Below are positions 31,627 to 41,363 of a stretch of 64,000 bases of DNA, in pieces. Where the stretch lies: the NCBI GenBank assembly GCA_963848825.1, contig CAWKFA010000010.1, forward strand, positions 310,001 through 374,000. The letters are read 5' to 3'. Numbering within the stretch: the stretch's first letter is position 1; each line of letters begins with the position of its first letter. The position numbers were made by a program, and so were the translations under genes. Origin of the DNA: CAVVSQ01 sp963848825 (GTDB lineage Bacteria > Planctomycetota > Planctomycetia > Gemmatales > Gemmataceae). The notes beneath the pieces were generated by a model. It was not told where the DNA came from and searched no databases. It worked only from the letters and a program-made list of their open reading frames with translations.

Positions 31627-31655
31627 AATGTTGCCACTTCGGCCCAATAGTGCGC

Positions 31656-32987
31656 TTAGTATTTGACCGTGAGCCCCATCACAAAGCCGTCAGCGCTTAC
31701 CTGGTTACGCACGGTGGTGCCGGGCACAGCACCGCCGGCCAGCACGATCGGGCCCTGGATGGTGTTCTCGAAGCCGTGTACATAAGCCAGCGACAGGACC
31801 AGCGTGTCGGACATCTGCCAGCTGGCACCACTGTAAAGCGTATGTTGGATGATGGTGGGGGTGGCCAGGTTGAAGAAGGCCAGGTTGGAATGTTGCGGGT
31901 TGTTGTTGTAGGAATAGCCCATGCGCAGCGAGAGCCGGTCGGTCATGCTGTACTGCGCACCGAGAGCGACGACAATTTGGTCTTCCCAGCCCAGGCCGCG
32001 CACCGAACCGTCGGGCGCGTAGCCGCTGTCGTCGAACCCCTTGGCATTGCGATAATCGATATAGCGAAGGTCAGTGGCCAAGAGCCAGCGCTCGATGCCG
32101 GAATAGGAGACGCCCAGGGAAGTAATGGACGGCAAATCGAAGCGCACGCTTTCTTGCTGCGGACGACCCAGCTCGTCCGCGGAATTGAACCGAAAGGTCT
32201 GGAACCACTGCGGGCTCTTGAAACTCATGCCGAAATGCCAGGAATCGGGAATGGAGTAGTACACGCCGATCTCAAACCCGGCGCCCCATTGTAGATGGGT
32301 ATGCGTCCCATCGGGATACGTAAAGAAACCGTCTTTGTTGGCATCGTTCGGAGCGGCCAAAAATAACGGGCTGGCGCGAAGGCTGGCGATATTGATGATC
32401 GGGCTGGCGCCGATCGACAACCGGTCGGTCACCTGAAGCGAAGCTACTGGTACGATTTGAAATACCTGCAAATCCGCGAATGCATTGCCGACCCCCAGGC
32501 CCACCGGCGGCGCCGGCGTCAACACCGGGTTCGATAGGCTGGCTGGATAATTGACGGCCAGACCGGCGGCTGAGATAAGTCCCAGGCCGATCGTCAGATC
32601 GGTGTCTTCAATACGCTGCGACCAGCCAAAGTTCGGCAGCACCATCGCGCCGCTGTCCGAATTGGTCGAGCCCGCCATGGCGACCGGGGGAAAACCTGGT
32701 CCAAAATTATTGGCGGCAACGCTCGAGCTGACATTGGCATGCGGCAGCAAGAACTCGGCCCCGAACGTCATTTCATTCTTTGGCAAAGCGCTTAACGTAG
32801 CTGGGTTCCAGAAAATGCCCCCCAGCGAATCGAGCGCCGTTGCCGTGCCGACACCACCCATGGACCGCTGTACCGCTCCGCCCCCAGACAAGACGATGCC
32901 ATACTGCGCCTGCGCGGGGCCGGCGGCGGCGAGCCAGGTTGCCACTAAAATCAGACTCCAGGTTGCTTTGCGGATCCCCATGTGCAT
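31656..32987 (-). CDS. OmpP1/FadL-family outer membrane transport protein
   Basis: A 443-residue outer-membrane beta-barrel of the FadL/TodX family, which takes up long-chain fatty acids and other hydrophobic compounds. Signal peptide residues 1-28 (LILVATWLAAAGPAQAQ). The N-terminal hatch pattern GGAVQRSMGGVGTA is followed by IFWNPATLSALPKNEMTFG, and the C-terminus ends LTVKY with the aromatic residue typical of barrel proteins. Alternating hydrophobic/polar strands run throughout. Its position next to a predicted fatty-acid methyltransferase may be coincidence, since a terminator separates them. Confidence 0.9.
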   Translation of the reverse strand: MHMGIRKATWSLILVATWLAAAGPAQAQYGIVLSGGGAVQRSMGGVGTATALDSLGGIFWNPATLSALPKNEMTFGAEFLLPHANVSSSVAANNFGPGFPPVAMAGSTNSDSGAMVLPNFGWSQRIEDTDLTIGLGLISAAGLAVNYPASLSNPVLTPAPPVGLGVGNAFADLQVFQIVPVASLQVTDRLSIGASPIINIASLRASPLFLAAPNDANKDGFFTYPDGTHTHLQWGAGFEIGVYYSIPDSWHFGMSFKSPQWFQTFRFNSADELGRPQQESVRFDLPSITSLGVSYSGIERWLLATDLRYIDYRNAKGFDDSGYAPDGSVRGLGWEDQIVVALGAQYSMTDRLSLRMGYSYNNNPQHSNLAFFNLATPTIIQHTLYSGASWQMSDTLVLSLAYVHGFENTIQGPIVLAGGAVPGTTVRNQVSADGFVMGLTVKY

Positions 32988-33145
32988 GGCGTTACCTCGA
33001 AAGGGAGAGATTTGCCAATTTGCCCATCTTTGCCGGCTTTATGAACAATAAGCAGAATGCGGGCTCTACCGACTGTATCGGCGAAGTGGGGGCTTGGGCT
33101 TGATCAAGGAATGGCAAAAAATGAGCTGGGCTTCAAGATGGGTCA

Positions 33146-35338
33146 TTATTCAGCGCTTGTTACGTCAACGCGATCCCGCAACCGAATGTCCGCCGATGAA
33201 CCACCAAGTGATAATTCATAGGCGCCTGGCGGCACGACGAAGCGGTGGAGTTCTTCGGAGTAATAAGCTAACTTCTCCACGGGCATCGTGAGGCTTATGG
33301 TCTTTGTCTCGCCGGGCTGAATGTTGATGCGTTTAAAGCCGCGCAGTTCCTTGCTGGCCCGCTTCACGGTGGGCGCCAGCGCTCGTGTGTAGAGCTGCAC
33401 CACCTCATCGCCGGACCTACGGCCCACGTTGGTCACGTCGACTTTTATCGTCAACATCCCCGTGGCGGTTACCTTCGGGGAGGAGATGCGCAAGTTGTCG
33501 TATTTGAATTGCGTGTAGCTCAAACCATGTCCGAACGCCCAGAGGGGTTCCCCTTTGACGTACATATAAGTGAAGCCCTTGGAAACGTCATATTCGTCCT
33601 GCGGCGGCACCTGGGCCTCGGAAGCGTAGACCGTATAAGGAAGCCGGCCAGCGGGACACACTTTGCCGAAAACCAGGTCAGACAGCGCCGTCCCCTGCCC
33701 TTCGCCACTCCACCAGGCGCAGACGATCGCGGGAACACTTGACTTGATGGCCGGAATGGTTAGCGAGCCGGCGTTCACGAGCACCACGATAGTACGCGGG
33801 TTCGCCGCGACGACCGCCTCGACAAGCTGCTGCTGTTTGCCAGGTAATGCCAGCGTGGCGCGGTCTCGGCCTTCACGCTCTACCGCCAGTGTCGTACCCA
33901 CGCATACAATCGCCACATCGGCGCTCTTCGCGGCCATGACCGCCTTGGCCAGCTCACCGTCATGATCAAACGGCTTGGAGTTGGCCTTGCCCTTGGAAGG
34001 GACCGGCGGTGCCACTTCCGCCCCGAGCACGTGCAGAACCTCGGCTTTGGTGGCTGCCTGGATGCCCTCCAGCAAGTTCACGATCTTGCGTTTATAGCTT
34101 CCAATATAGTTTGAGTCGCCCGCCACAAATTGGGTGGCCAAGGGACCTATGACGGCCAGGCGCTTGATCTTTGCCGGATCGAGCGGCAGCAAGTCGCCTT
34201 TGTTTTGAAGCAATACCAGCGACTGCCTCGAAGCAGCCAGCGCTAGTTGGTGATGTTCGGGAGAACAAATAACGCTTACCGGTATCTTGCGATAAGGGAC
34301 GAGTTCGGCCGGATCGAATTCTCCAAGCTGAAAGCGCACCCGCAGCACCCGGTCCAGGGCTTCGTTGAGGCGTGCTTCGCTGATTTCACCGGTGCGTACC
34401 GCCTCCGGTATGAAAGTCTGAAACTCCTTGTCCGAGAAATCGCAGCCGGCATTTATCGCCCGCACCACCATATCCTTATTCTTCACGCCGCCCAGGTCGG
34501 AGACGACAAAACCGTCAAAGCCCCATTGTTTACGCAGGACGTCCGTCAGGAGCGACTTGTTGTAGACGTTCTGGATGCCGTTGATCTTGTTGTACGATGC
34601 CATAATAGACCGCGCCTTCCCTTCCACGATGGCGTCGCGAAAATGGGGCAGCCAGTATTCATGAAGCATCCGTTCGCTGACGACGGCCGAGAGCGTATGC
34701 CTGTCCTTTTCCACATTGTTGATGGCGAAGTGCTTGAGCGTCGAAGCAAGTTTGAGATAGCGCGGGTCCTCTCCCTGCATCCCCTGGACGAAGGCGACAG
34801 CCATACGGCCGCAGAGAAATGGGTCTTCGCTCCATGCCTCGCCATTGCGGCCCCAATAGGGATTACGAAGGATATTGATGACGGGCGAGCGATATATCAG
34901 GCCTTTTTTGGTTCCCTTGAAATTTGGATCATCATGCCAGGCATTGTAGATGGCCCGCGCCTCATCCGCGATGGCGGACGCCGCCTCGCGCACCAGGTCT
35001 GGGTTCCAGGTGGCCGCCAGCGCTGTCGGAATGGGAAAAAGTGTGGTCGGCCCGCCGTCCCAGGAAACCCCATGTAGACATTGGTTCCATTGGTCGGCCC
35101 GAATACCAAACCGCCCGACGTCGGTACCTTTGTGATTAAGAATCGCGGCCTTCTCTTCGAGAGTCAAGCGGCCTATAAGGTCCTGAACACGCTTTTCAAG
35201 TGCTTGATCCGGATCCCGAAAAAGTTCCTTCTCCTGAGCAGCCGCGAGATTGGCGATGCCAAAAACACAGCAAGCGGCGAATAATAGTCTCACGTTGATG
35301 ATCCTGATTCTTGGCCAAGAGTGAAAGTTAATCGCCAC
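33146..35338 (-). CDS. Glycoside hydrolase family 3 (beta-glucosidase/xylosidase-like), exported
   Basis: A 730-residue secreted GH3 enzyme that releases beta-linked sugars from oligosaccharides. Leader with signal peptide about residues 1-34 (RLLFAACCVFGIANLAAAQ). GH3 N-domain: FPIPTALAATWNPDL, LKHFAINNVEKDRH and the nucleophile Asp in GFDGFVVSDLGG. GH3 C-domain: SLVLLQNKGDLLPLD, VCVGTTLAVEREGRDR. C-terminal fibronectin-III-like domain: VTNVGRRSGDEVVQLY and SKELRGFKRI. Intact, no frameshift. Its start overlaps the end of the M28 peptidase gene by 11 nt, so it is the third gene of a coupled operon. Precise sugar specificity cannot be assigned. Confidence 0.93.
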   Translation of the reverse strand: MAINFHSWPRIRIINVRLLFAACCVFGIANLAAAQEKELFRDPDQALEKRVQDLIGRLTLEEKAAILNHKGTDVGRFGIRADQWNQCLHGVSWDGGPTTLFPIPTALAATWNPDLVREAASAIADEARAIYNAWHDDPNFKGTKKGLIYRSPVINILRNPYWGRNGEAWSEDPFLCGRMAVAFVQGMQGEDPRYLKLASTLKHFAINNVEKDRHTLSAVVSERMLHEYWLPHFRDAIVEGKARSIMASYNKINGIQNVYNKSLLTDVLRKQWGFDGFVVSDLGGVKNKDMVVRAINAGCDFSDKEFQTFIPEAVRTGEISEARLNEALDRVLRVRFQLGEFDPAELVPYRKIPVSVICSPEHHQLALAASRQSLVLLQNKGDLLPLDPAKIKRLAVIGPLATQFVAGDSNYIGSYKRKIVNLLEGIQAATKAEVLHVLGAEVAPPVPSKGKANSKPFDHDGELAKAVMAAKSADVAIVCVGTTLAVEREGRDRATLALPGKQQQLVEAVVAANPRTIVVLVNAGSLTIPAIKSSVPAIVCAWWSGEGQGTALSDLVFGKVCPAGRLPYTVYASEAQVPPQDEYDVSKGFTYMYVKGEPLWAFGHGLSYTQFKYDNLRISSPKVTATGMLTIKVDVTNVGRRSGDEVVQLYTRALAPTVKRASKELRGFKRINIQPGETKTISLTMPVEKLAYYSEELHRFVVPPGAYELSLGGSSADIRLRDRVDVTSAE

Positions 35339-36890
35339 CCAGAGTCAACAAACTGTTCCCGGCCGTTCCGATGGTGCGCAGGTTGCTCGGATCGGACACG
35401 AACTGGGTGCCATTGACGACATATTTATATTCGTAAACGCCCCGCGCCAGCGTTCGCTTGACACTGTAAAACCCTTCCTTATCGGGCCCCTCCATGGCAA
35501 GCGCTTTCGCGTCCCAGTTATTGAACGTGCCGGTTAGCGCCACGGTATCTGCCTTGCCGTCGGGCCGATACCGGAACTGCACCTCATAGCGATTCATGTC
35601 CACCGGGCGCACGGTTGGCCCGGCAAATTCTTTCAGCGCTTCGGCTGGAACTTTGAGTTCGAGACTTTTGCCCTGGCGCGATACCGTTAGCTGGATATCG
35701 CGATCCAAGCGTAGCTTTGCGAACAAGATGGCCGCCTCGAAGAGGTTGTCGAATTTTTGATTATTGATCGACGTGATTTCGTCGTTTGCTTGGAACCCTT
35801 GCTTGGCAGCGATGGAGTTCGGTATCACCAAGCGAATCAGCGGATAGCGGCCCGCCTGGGAATTCTGCTCGGGCACAAGGCCTATGCGGATAATCAGGCG
35901 AATAAGCGCTTGGACATCGAACTCCGGCGCGGGGCGGCGGAAACGAAGCCGTTCCGGATTTTCCATCATTTCCCGTAAAAGACGATAGGCCAGCCATGAT
36001 ATGCGGGCGCCCCCTTCATTGTCGATCTTGCTCGCGTCATCCGAGACTTGATGGTAGTCGGCATGCAGGCCGCTATTGAAATGGACGGCGGGAATGGCCT
36101 GATCGATAAAGCTGGCGCTGTCGGCACGGCCAGCGCCGTGCAGGCGCGTCTCAATACCAAGCCCACACTGGCCGGCGAGCGCGGTGACGCGTTCCGCGAT
36201 GTAGGCGCTCGACTCGCTATCGGCAGCCATCACTTTGTTGCGAAAAAGCCGACCCACCATGTCAAAATTGATGTTGGCCGTCGTTTTGTTGAGCGGCCAA
36301 AGAGGATGGCTCACATAGTAACGGGAACCGAGCAGGCCACGTTCCTCGGCATCAAAGGACACGAAAATGACAGTGCGGCAAGACGCGGGCAAACGTGCGC
36401 GATCGGCATACAAAGCTTGGGCCACCAGCAAGAGCGCCGCACACCCGGAAGCATTGTCGTCGGCGCCGTTATAGATGCCATCCTTGCCGGCTTTCACAAG
36501 CTCCGGATCGTAGCCGAGATGATCGTGGTGGGCGCTGACGACAAGCGCTTCATTGGCAAGCGCGCCCTGACCAGCGAAAACGGCCACGAGGTTCCGGGCA
36601 GTAACTTTCTTTTCTTTGCCGTAAGGAAAATCTTGGTACCACTCCTCTTCGCTGCCCAGCCCCTTCAGGCCCGCGTCGCGAAAATGGCGAATGAGATATT
36701 GCATCGCCTTCGCCGAACCAGGGGAGCCGACATCGCGCCCCGCCAATTCATCGCCAGCCAAATAGGTGACATGGGCACCAAACTGCGACGCCGTGAACGG
36801 TGCTGGCATGACGGGTGCCGGAGGAGCGTCGGCAAGTAGCAGGCAGGCCAAGGTCAGGAGAGTTGACATGATGAATACCTCGCGCCTCAC
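35328..36890 (-). CDS. M28 metallopeptidase with PDZ and glycogen-binding-like (CBM48/AMPK-beta type) domains
   Basis: A 520-residue exported protein (signal peptide about 1-22). M28 aminopeptidase domain (about 40-325): VVSAHHDHLG, NGADDNASGCAALL, SFDAEERGLLGS and HSG/ADYHQVSDD, giving the metal ligands and catalytic Glu. A PDZ-like domain follows (about 350-410; RLVIPNSIAAKQGFQANDEI). The C-terminal 85 residues match the AMPK-beta/CBM48 fold: TGTFNNWDAKALAM, FYSVKRTLARGVYEYKYVV and DPSNLRTIG. The stop of the esterase gene abuts this gene's start (36890/36891). The three-domain combination is unusual and suggests cleavage of peptides attached to or near glucan, which is inference. Confidence 0.87.
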   Translation of the reverse strand: MRREVFIMSTLLTLACLLLADAPPAPVMPAPFTASQFGAHVTYLAGDELAGRDVGSPGSAKAMQYLIRHFRDAGLKGLGSEEEWYQDFPYGKEKKVTARNLVAVFAGQGALANEALVVSAHHDHLGYDPELVKAGKDGIYNGADDNASGCAALLLVAQALYADRARLPASCRTVIFVSFDAEERGLLGSRYYVSHPLWPLNKTTANINFDMVGRLFRNKVMAADSESSAYIAERVTALAGQCGLGIETRLHGAGRADSASFIDQAIPAVHFNSGLHADYHQVSDDASKIDNEGGARISWLAYRLLREMMENPERLRFRRPAPEFDVQALIRLIIRIGLVPEQNSQAGRYPLIRLVIPNSIAAKQGFQANDEITSINNQKFDNLFEAAILFAKLRLDRDIQLTVSRQGKSLELKVPAEALKEFAGPTVRPVDMNRYEVQFRYRPDGKADTVALTGTFNNWDAKALAMEGPDKEGFYSVKRTLARGVYEYKYVVNGTQFVSDPSNLRTIGTAGNSLLTLGGD

Positions 36891-37736
36891 TTAGCGAAAG
36901 AGTAGCTGGGATAGCAAATAGAGGTCGTTCTTCCACACGGGCCATTCATGGCCCCCCGTATCCAGGTGCCAAAGGTGGGGAACCTTCAACTTCACCAAGT
37001 CATCGTGAAGTTTCTTGTTATGCGCTAGCTGGCCCGAGTCGGCAGCGCCGCAGGAAAGCCAGAAGAGGCCCAGTTGTTTGCTTGTCGCCGCGGGATCGGG
37101 AATTAATTCGCCCAGCGGTTTAATGTCATGGCCAGCCGAAAAAGCGCCGACCCAGGCGAAAGTGTCCAGGTGCGTCAGGCCAAAGTTGATCGCCTGAGCT
37201 CCGCCCATCGATAGGCCGACGAGGGCCCGGGCGCGTCGCCCGCGAATCACCGAATAATGGGATTCTACGAACGGAATCACGTCATCGAAAAGCTCAACGT
37301 CGAACTGCCGATATTGCTGGCGTTCCTCGTCTTTGTTGGCCGGCGGCGGCTTGTTGGCGGAGGAGCGGTTGTCCGGCATGACGACGATCATGGGCACGAT
37401 TTTCTGGTGCGATTGCAAATTGTCCAAGATGTTCGCCGCCCTGCCGACAGTTGCCCAGTCATTTTGATCGCCGCCCAGCCCGTGCATCAGATAGAGCACG
37501 GGATACTTTGCTTTCACCGAATAGCCCGGCGGCGTATAGATGTCCACCTTGCGTTTGACGCCGACCGCCGTCGAAGTATAGGTGACCTTATGCGTTTTTC
37601 CGACGCTAACTCCCTTGTGATGCTGATCGAACCCGGCGGGGGCCGGTGCCAACACGGCCTGGCAATTTGCCACCCTGATGTTGGCAAACAACAGTCCCAG
37701 AATGAACCCAAGACGGCACAGGCGCGCGGGAGGCAT
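36891..37736 (-). CDS. Esterase D-family (enterochelin/feruloyl/acetyl-xylan esterase-like) hydrolase, exported
   Basis: About 281 residues with signal peptide (MPPARLCRLGFILGLLFA; I chose Met 37736 because it starts the leader, although a Met 13 codons upstream exists). PF00756-type alpha/beta hydrolase: RKVDIYTPPGYSVKAKYPVL, YLMHGLGGDQNDW, nucleophile elbow ALVGLSMGGAQA (Ser), GAADSGQL near the catalytic Asp region and GGHEWPVW with the catalytic His. First gene of an operon with the M28 peptidase and GH3, with zero and negative spacing. This points to a concerted plant- or algal-polysaccharide breakdown role, which is inferred. Confidence 0.88.
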   Translation of the reverse strand: MPPARLCRLGFILGLLFANIRVANCQAVLAPAPAGFDQHHKGVSVGKTHKVTYTSTAVGVKRKVDIYTPPGYSVKAKYPVLYLMHGLGGDQNDWATVGRAANILDNLQSHQKIVPMIVVMPDNRSSANKPPPANKDEERQQYRQFDVELFDDVIPFVESHYSVIRGRRARALVGLSMGGAQAINFGLTHLDTFAWVGAFSAGHDIKPLGELIPDPAATSKQLGLFWLSCGAADSGQLAHNKKLHDDLVKLKVPHLWHLDTGGHEWPVWKNDLYLLSQLLFR

Positions 37737-37837
37737 GGCACTTGTCTCCGCAAGCGAAGGGAGTCCCCATGGCACCTGTCGTAATCTACACGAAGTGTTA
37801 GGCGGAGCAAGTCATTTCCGGCTCGGAGAAAAAATCA

Positions 37838-39271
37838 TCAAGCTCGCGCCACGAGGGACAGGGTGAAACTCGTCCCCGCGCCAACTTCACTCCGTACCGT
37901 CAAGGTGCCTCCGCATGCTTGCGCCAGGCGGCGTGCGATCGACAACCCCAAACCCGTGCCGGCAATCCCACGTCTGAGTGTTTCTTGGGAACGAAAGAAG
38001 GGCGTGAAGACATGTGGCAAGTCCTCGCCGCCGATCCCGCATCCATGATCGACCACGGTAAGGTTGATTTGATCGCCCACACGCTCGACTTCCACGGCAA
38101 TTGCGGACCCCGGCCGGCTGTATTTGCAAGCATTGTCAAGCAGTATATTTACCAGTTCCTCGAGCAGGACAGAGTGGGCGTCGATGTCAAAAGGGCCATC
38201 TCCCCGACAATGCATGCCAATGTCGCCAGTACGTTCATGACCAGCCCAACCAGCCAGCAGGCCTGTCAGCCAATCCGCGAGGTGGATTCTTTCTCTTTGG
38301 GGCAGCGCTGCTTCGGAGTTGGTACGTGCCAAAAACAGCAAAGCTTCCGCGATGCGCTGCAAGTGACCGGCTTTTTGCTGAACCGTCGCCAGCACCTGCC
38401 GATATTCCGCCGGCGAGCGCTCGCGCCGCAGCGCCACCTCGATTTGTCCGAGTATGGCCGTCAGGGGAGTGCGCATTTGATGGGACGCATCTCCCGTAAA
38501 GCGTTTTTGGCGCTCGTGGGACTCTTGCAGGCGGTCCAACAAGCAATTGAAGGAGACGCTAAGGTCCCCCAATTGGTCGGCGGTGCCCGGAGCGGGTAGC
38601 CGTTCCCAGGCGTCATCGACGTTCAGGGCCCTCGCCGCGCTGGCCATACGGGTAACCGGCAGCAACGCATGCCGACAGACCACGAGCCCTATTCCCAGGG
38701 CCGCCAGCCAAATCCCCAGCGACAGCACAGTCAGCACCAGGGCCAGATCATGAAGTGCCATGCGTGCCGGCTCCAAGGAAACTCCCGCGGCGACTACCAA
38801 CGCCGCATATCTTGGCCGCTCGTCCTTTTGTCCAGATTTTTCGGGTTTCAAGAGCGTGGAGGCTTGCACCAGGCGCTCGGCGACTTGCCAGCGCTGGTCA
38901 TTGCCAATTTGGTGTGTCGCTGTTTTTTGGCCCGACCAGGATGCGGGTACAAAAGCGGCGAAGAAATCGGCGCCAGCCTTTTCCTTGGAACGATCCACAA
39001 CATTGCCATCGAGGTCAGCGACGAGCCAAACGGCATGTTCGCCAAAAGCTTCCTGGCCCAGGTTCAGATGACGCTCGTTAGGCTCCCACTCCACTCCTTC
39101 CGCAGTGACTTCGGCCGCGGCGGCCAACGTATTGAGCACGGCGTGCAACCGGTCCGCCGCCTGTTCATAGAGATGAGCGCTGGCGAAATAGTAAAGGCCG
39201 ATGGAAAAGCCGCCCAGCACGACTGCCAGCGTCCCCAGGAAAAACAAATTCAAGCGGGTGGTCAAGGTCAA
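37838..39271 (-). CDS. Sensor histidine kinase with HAMP domain
   Basis: A 477-residue membrane sensor. TM1 about 8-30 (LNLFFLGTLAVVLGGFSIGL), periplasmic domain to about 165, TM2 about 168-192 (LALVLTVLSLGIWLAALGIG), HAMP, H-box DASHQMRTPLTAILGQ, N-box NILLDNACKYSRPG, G1 VVDHGCGIGGEDLP and G2 GTGLGLSIARRLAQA. All motifs are intact. It follows the response regulator gene by 3 nt and is its partner. The large periplasmic region (about 130 residues) suggests an envelope signal. Confidence 0.93.
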   Translation of the reverse strand: MTLTTRLNLFFLGTLAVVLGGFSIGLYYFASAHLYEQAADRLHAVLNTLAAAAEVTAEGVEWEPNERHLNLGQEAFGEHAVWLVADLDGNVVDRSKEKAGADFFAAFVPASWSGQKTATHQIGNDQRWQVAERLVQASTLLKPEKSGQKDERPRYAALVVAAGVSLEPARMALHDLALVLTVLSLGIWLAALGIGLVVCRHALLPVTRMASAARALNVDDAWERLPAPGTADQLGDLSVSFNCLLDRLQESHERQKRFTGDASHQMRTPLTAILGQIEVALRRERSPAEYRQVLATVQQKAGHLQRIAEALLFLARTNSEAALPQRERIHLADWLTGLLAGWAGHERTGDIGMHCRGDGPFDIDAHSVLLEELVNILLDNACKYSRPGSAIAVEVERVGDQINLTVVDHGCGIGGEDLPHVFTPFFRSQETLRRGIAGTGLGLSIARRLAQACGGTLTVRSEVGAGTSFTLSLVARA

Positions 39272-39274
39272 TGC

Positions 39275-39955
39275 TCACCTCGGTTCATCGCCCAGCCAGT
39301 AGCCACGGTTGCGAAGCGTGTGAATCAAGCGCGGACCAAAAGCCTCTAATTTTCGACGTAGCTCCATCACATGAACTTCGAGCGTATTAGAAATGCCATC
39401 GTAGCGTTCGTCCCAAACGTGCTCATAAATGCGCGTGCGAGTGAGAACTTCGTCGGGATGGGACAAAAAAAAGACCAGAAGCGCGTGTTCCTTGGCGGTC
39501 AATTCCAGCCGCGAGCCGGCACGCTCGACCCGGTGCGTCGCCAGATCAATTTGCACGTCTTGATAGTTCAGGCGTACGCCGCGGCCCGGCCCCTGCCGTC
39601 GCCCCACGACTCGTAAGCGCGCCAGCAGTTCATCGAAAGAGAATGGCTTGCACAGGTAGTCGTCCGCACCGTTGTCCAGGCCGCGAACGCGGTCGGAAAT
39701 GGCATCGCGTGCCGTCAAAAACAATACCGGCGTCGACTGGTCGGTTTGACGTAGGCGTTTGAGCAACTCTAGCCCGTCCGCGCCGGGCAAGGACCAATCC
39801 AGCAACACAAAGTCCCAGGTGGCGACTTTAAGATAATGCCAGCCTTCCTCGCCGTCGGCAGCGCGCTGGACGGTGAAACCTTCCTCGCGCAGCCCGCGCG
39901 TCAGAAAATCAGCAATTTCATTTTCATCTTCAACAATCAAGATGCGTTGGCCCAT
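39275..39955 (-). CDS. OmpR/PhoB-family response regulator
   Basis: About 226 residues. ATG 39955 (MGQRILIVEDENEIADFL) is used because it starts the receiver domain. Phospho-acceptor Asp in FVLLDWSLPGADGLELL, Lys in YLCKPFSFDELLARL. Winged-helix domain: LTAKEHALLVFFLSHPDEVL, ISNTLEVHVMELRRKL and HTLRNRGYWLGDEP. In an operon with the histidine kinase (3-nt gap). Confidence 0.93.
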   Translation of the reverse strand: MGQRILIVEDENEIADFLTRGLREEGFTVQRAADGEEGWHYLKVATWDFVLLDWSLPGADGLELLKRLRQTDQSTPVLFLTARDAISDRVRGLDNGADDYLCKPFSFDELLARLRVVGRRQGPGRGVRLNYQDVQIDLATHRVERAGSRLELTAKEHALLVFFLSHPDEVLTRTRIYEHVWDERYDGISNTLEVHVMELRRKLEAFGPRLIHTLRNRGYWLGDEPR

Positions 39956-40123
39956 GGCTTGATTCCTACCGCTGCGCACGCTCCTGGCATCGATGGCGGC
40001 ACTCTCTCGGCCGGCACGAACCGGTGCGCGGAGATCATTTTAGCCCTTGCGGATGAACTCAGGGTGAAATGAAGATAAGGTATTTTTTATGCCGAACGGA
40101 CCAGCGCCATCACGCCAACCGGT

Positions 40124-40984
40124 CTAGCGACGGCTTTCCTCGGCTAATCCTTCCAGACGCTTGACCTCCGCCGCCTCCAGGTGAAAGTTGAAAACGTCGA
40201 GGTCCAGACGCATGTGGCCGGCGTCGCTGGTGCCGGTGAGGGGCACCATGCCAACGTCGATGGCGAAGCGAAAAATGATTTGCTCCGCTGTTTTGCCATG
40301 GCTCCGGGTAAGTTTGGCCACCTCCGCGTGCGCCAGCACGGCACGGTTCGCCGTCAGGAGGGAGAAGCCCTGGTAGATGATGTCGTTGGCCGTACAAAAC
40401 TCGCGGACGCGACGGTCCCAGCCGGTAGTCGCGTAGCAACGGTTTTGGACGAACCGAGGCCGGACGCTTACCTCAGCGCACAGGCTCTCTAGCTGTTCAA
40501 GACTGACGTTGCTGATGCCGAGCAGGCGGGCTCGGCCGGAGGCATGTATGGCCTCCATCGCCCGCCAGGCAGCCCAGTCCGCGTCGGCCAGGCCAAAGCG
40601 CTGGGACGGTCCATGCAAGACGTACGAATCTATTGTGTCAGTACCGAGGTGCTGGATTGAGCTGGCGAACGATTGTTCAACCTGGCTGGCAATTGGCGCG
40701 TGCGGATCGTAGGGCAGGCGATGATCCTGGCCGCGCCGGGAGGTGAACTTGGTTTGCAGAAACAGGTCGGCACGGCGAAGAGTGCCGCCACGGATCGTCT
40801 CCGCGATCGCTTCGCCGACGGCTGCTTCATGATAATGGCGCCGTTGGTTGGCGGTGTCGATGCCTCGAAATCCCTCGGCTAACGCGAGCGCCGTCAAACG
40901 GGTCGAGGCATCTTCCTTCCAGGCAGTCCCGTATAGAAAACGGGGTACCTGAACACCATCAATAACAAGTGTTCGGCCAGTCAT
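40124..40984 (-). CDS. Aldo/keto reductase
   Basis: A 286-residue NAD(P)H-dependent reductase of the AKR superfamily. ATG 40984 (MTGRTLVIDGVQVP) starts at the fold; an in-frame Met at 41029 is possible. Catalytic tetrad positions: Asp in RGIDTANQ, Tyr in RRHYHEAAVG, Lys in LFLQTKFTS, His in SYVLHGPSQ. Nucleotide-binding end: VPLTGTSDAGHM. Soluble and intact. Physiological carbonyl substrate unknown, and no neighbouring pathway gene. Confidence 0.9.
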   Translation of the reverse strand: MTGRTLVIDGVQVPRFLYGTAWKEDASTRLTALALAEGFRGIDTANQRRHYHEAAVGEAIAETIRGGTLRRADLFLQTKFTSRRGQDHRLPYDPHAPIASQVEQSFASSIQHLGTDTIDSYVLHGPSQRFGLADADWAAWRAMEAIHASGRARLLGISNVSLEQLESLCAEVSVRPRFVQNRCYATTGWDRRVREFCTANDIIYQGFSLLTANRAVLAHAEVAKLTRSHGKTAEQIIFRFAIDVGMVPLTGTSDAGHMRLDLDVFNFHLEAAEVKRLEGLAEESRR

Positions 40985-41029
40985 GGGAAGTTCCGGATTG
41001 GTTGGCACGTGCGAAGTGGACGAGACCAT

Positions 41030-41363
41030 CGTAATCCAACGGCCAGAATAGTCATCATTGCAACACACCCTCTGGCGCTGCCGTGAAACGAATGAAACGA
41101 TGCAACGACTTTGCACTCCCCTGGGCGAACTTCCGAAAGGGCGCGGAGTGGTATTCGCCCGGTGCCGCGATGGCTTGCCAACTCCAAGCCTTCTTCGCCA
41201 GAAAGCACGGGAAATCTGGCGCAAAGACGCCAAGCCGCAGAGAAAATGCAGACATAAAGGCAGGAAAGCAGGAACAGACCAACTCATCTACTCCTGCGTT
41301 CCTGCCTTCCTCATTAATTTCTTTGCAGGAAAACTGGAGCCACCCAACCGATATGGGAGCGTA
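41030..41363. other. Non-coding region with an imperfect inverted repeat
   Basis: About 334 bp between two minus-strand genes. No plausible coding sequence. A phrase CAAAGACGCCAAGCCGCAGA and a following inverted repeat (41257-41308) have the look of interspersed low-copy repeats; nothing else recognisable. Confidence 0.5.
41257..41308. repeat. Imperfect inverted repeat (17-bp arms, one mismatch)
   Basis: AAGGCAGGAAAGCAGGA pairs with TCCTGCGTTCCTGCCTT across an 18-nt loop, with one mismatch. It lies between the DUF1552 gene end and the aldo/keto reductase start, both on the minus strand, so it may terminate DUF1552 transcription. Confidence 0.55.
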
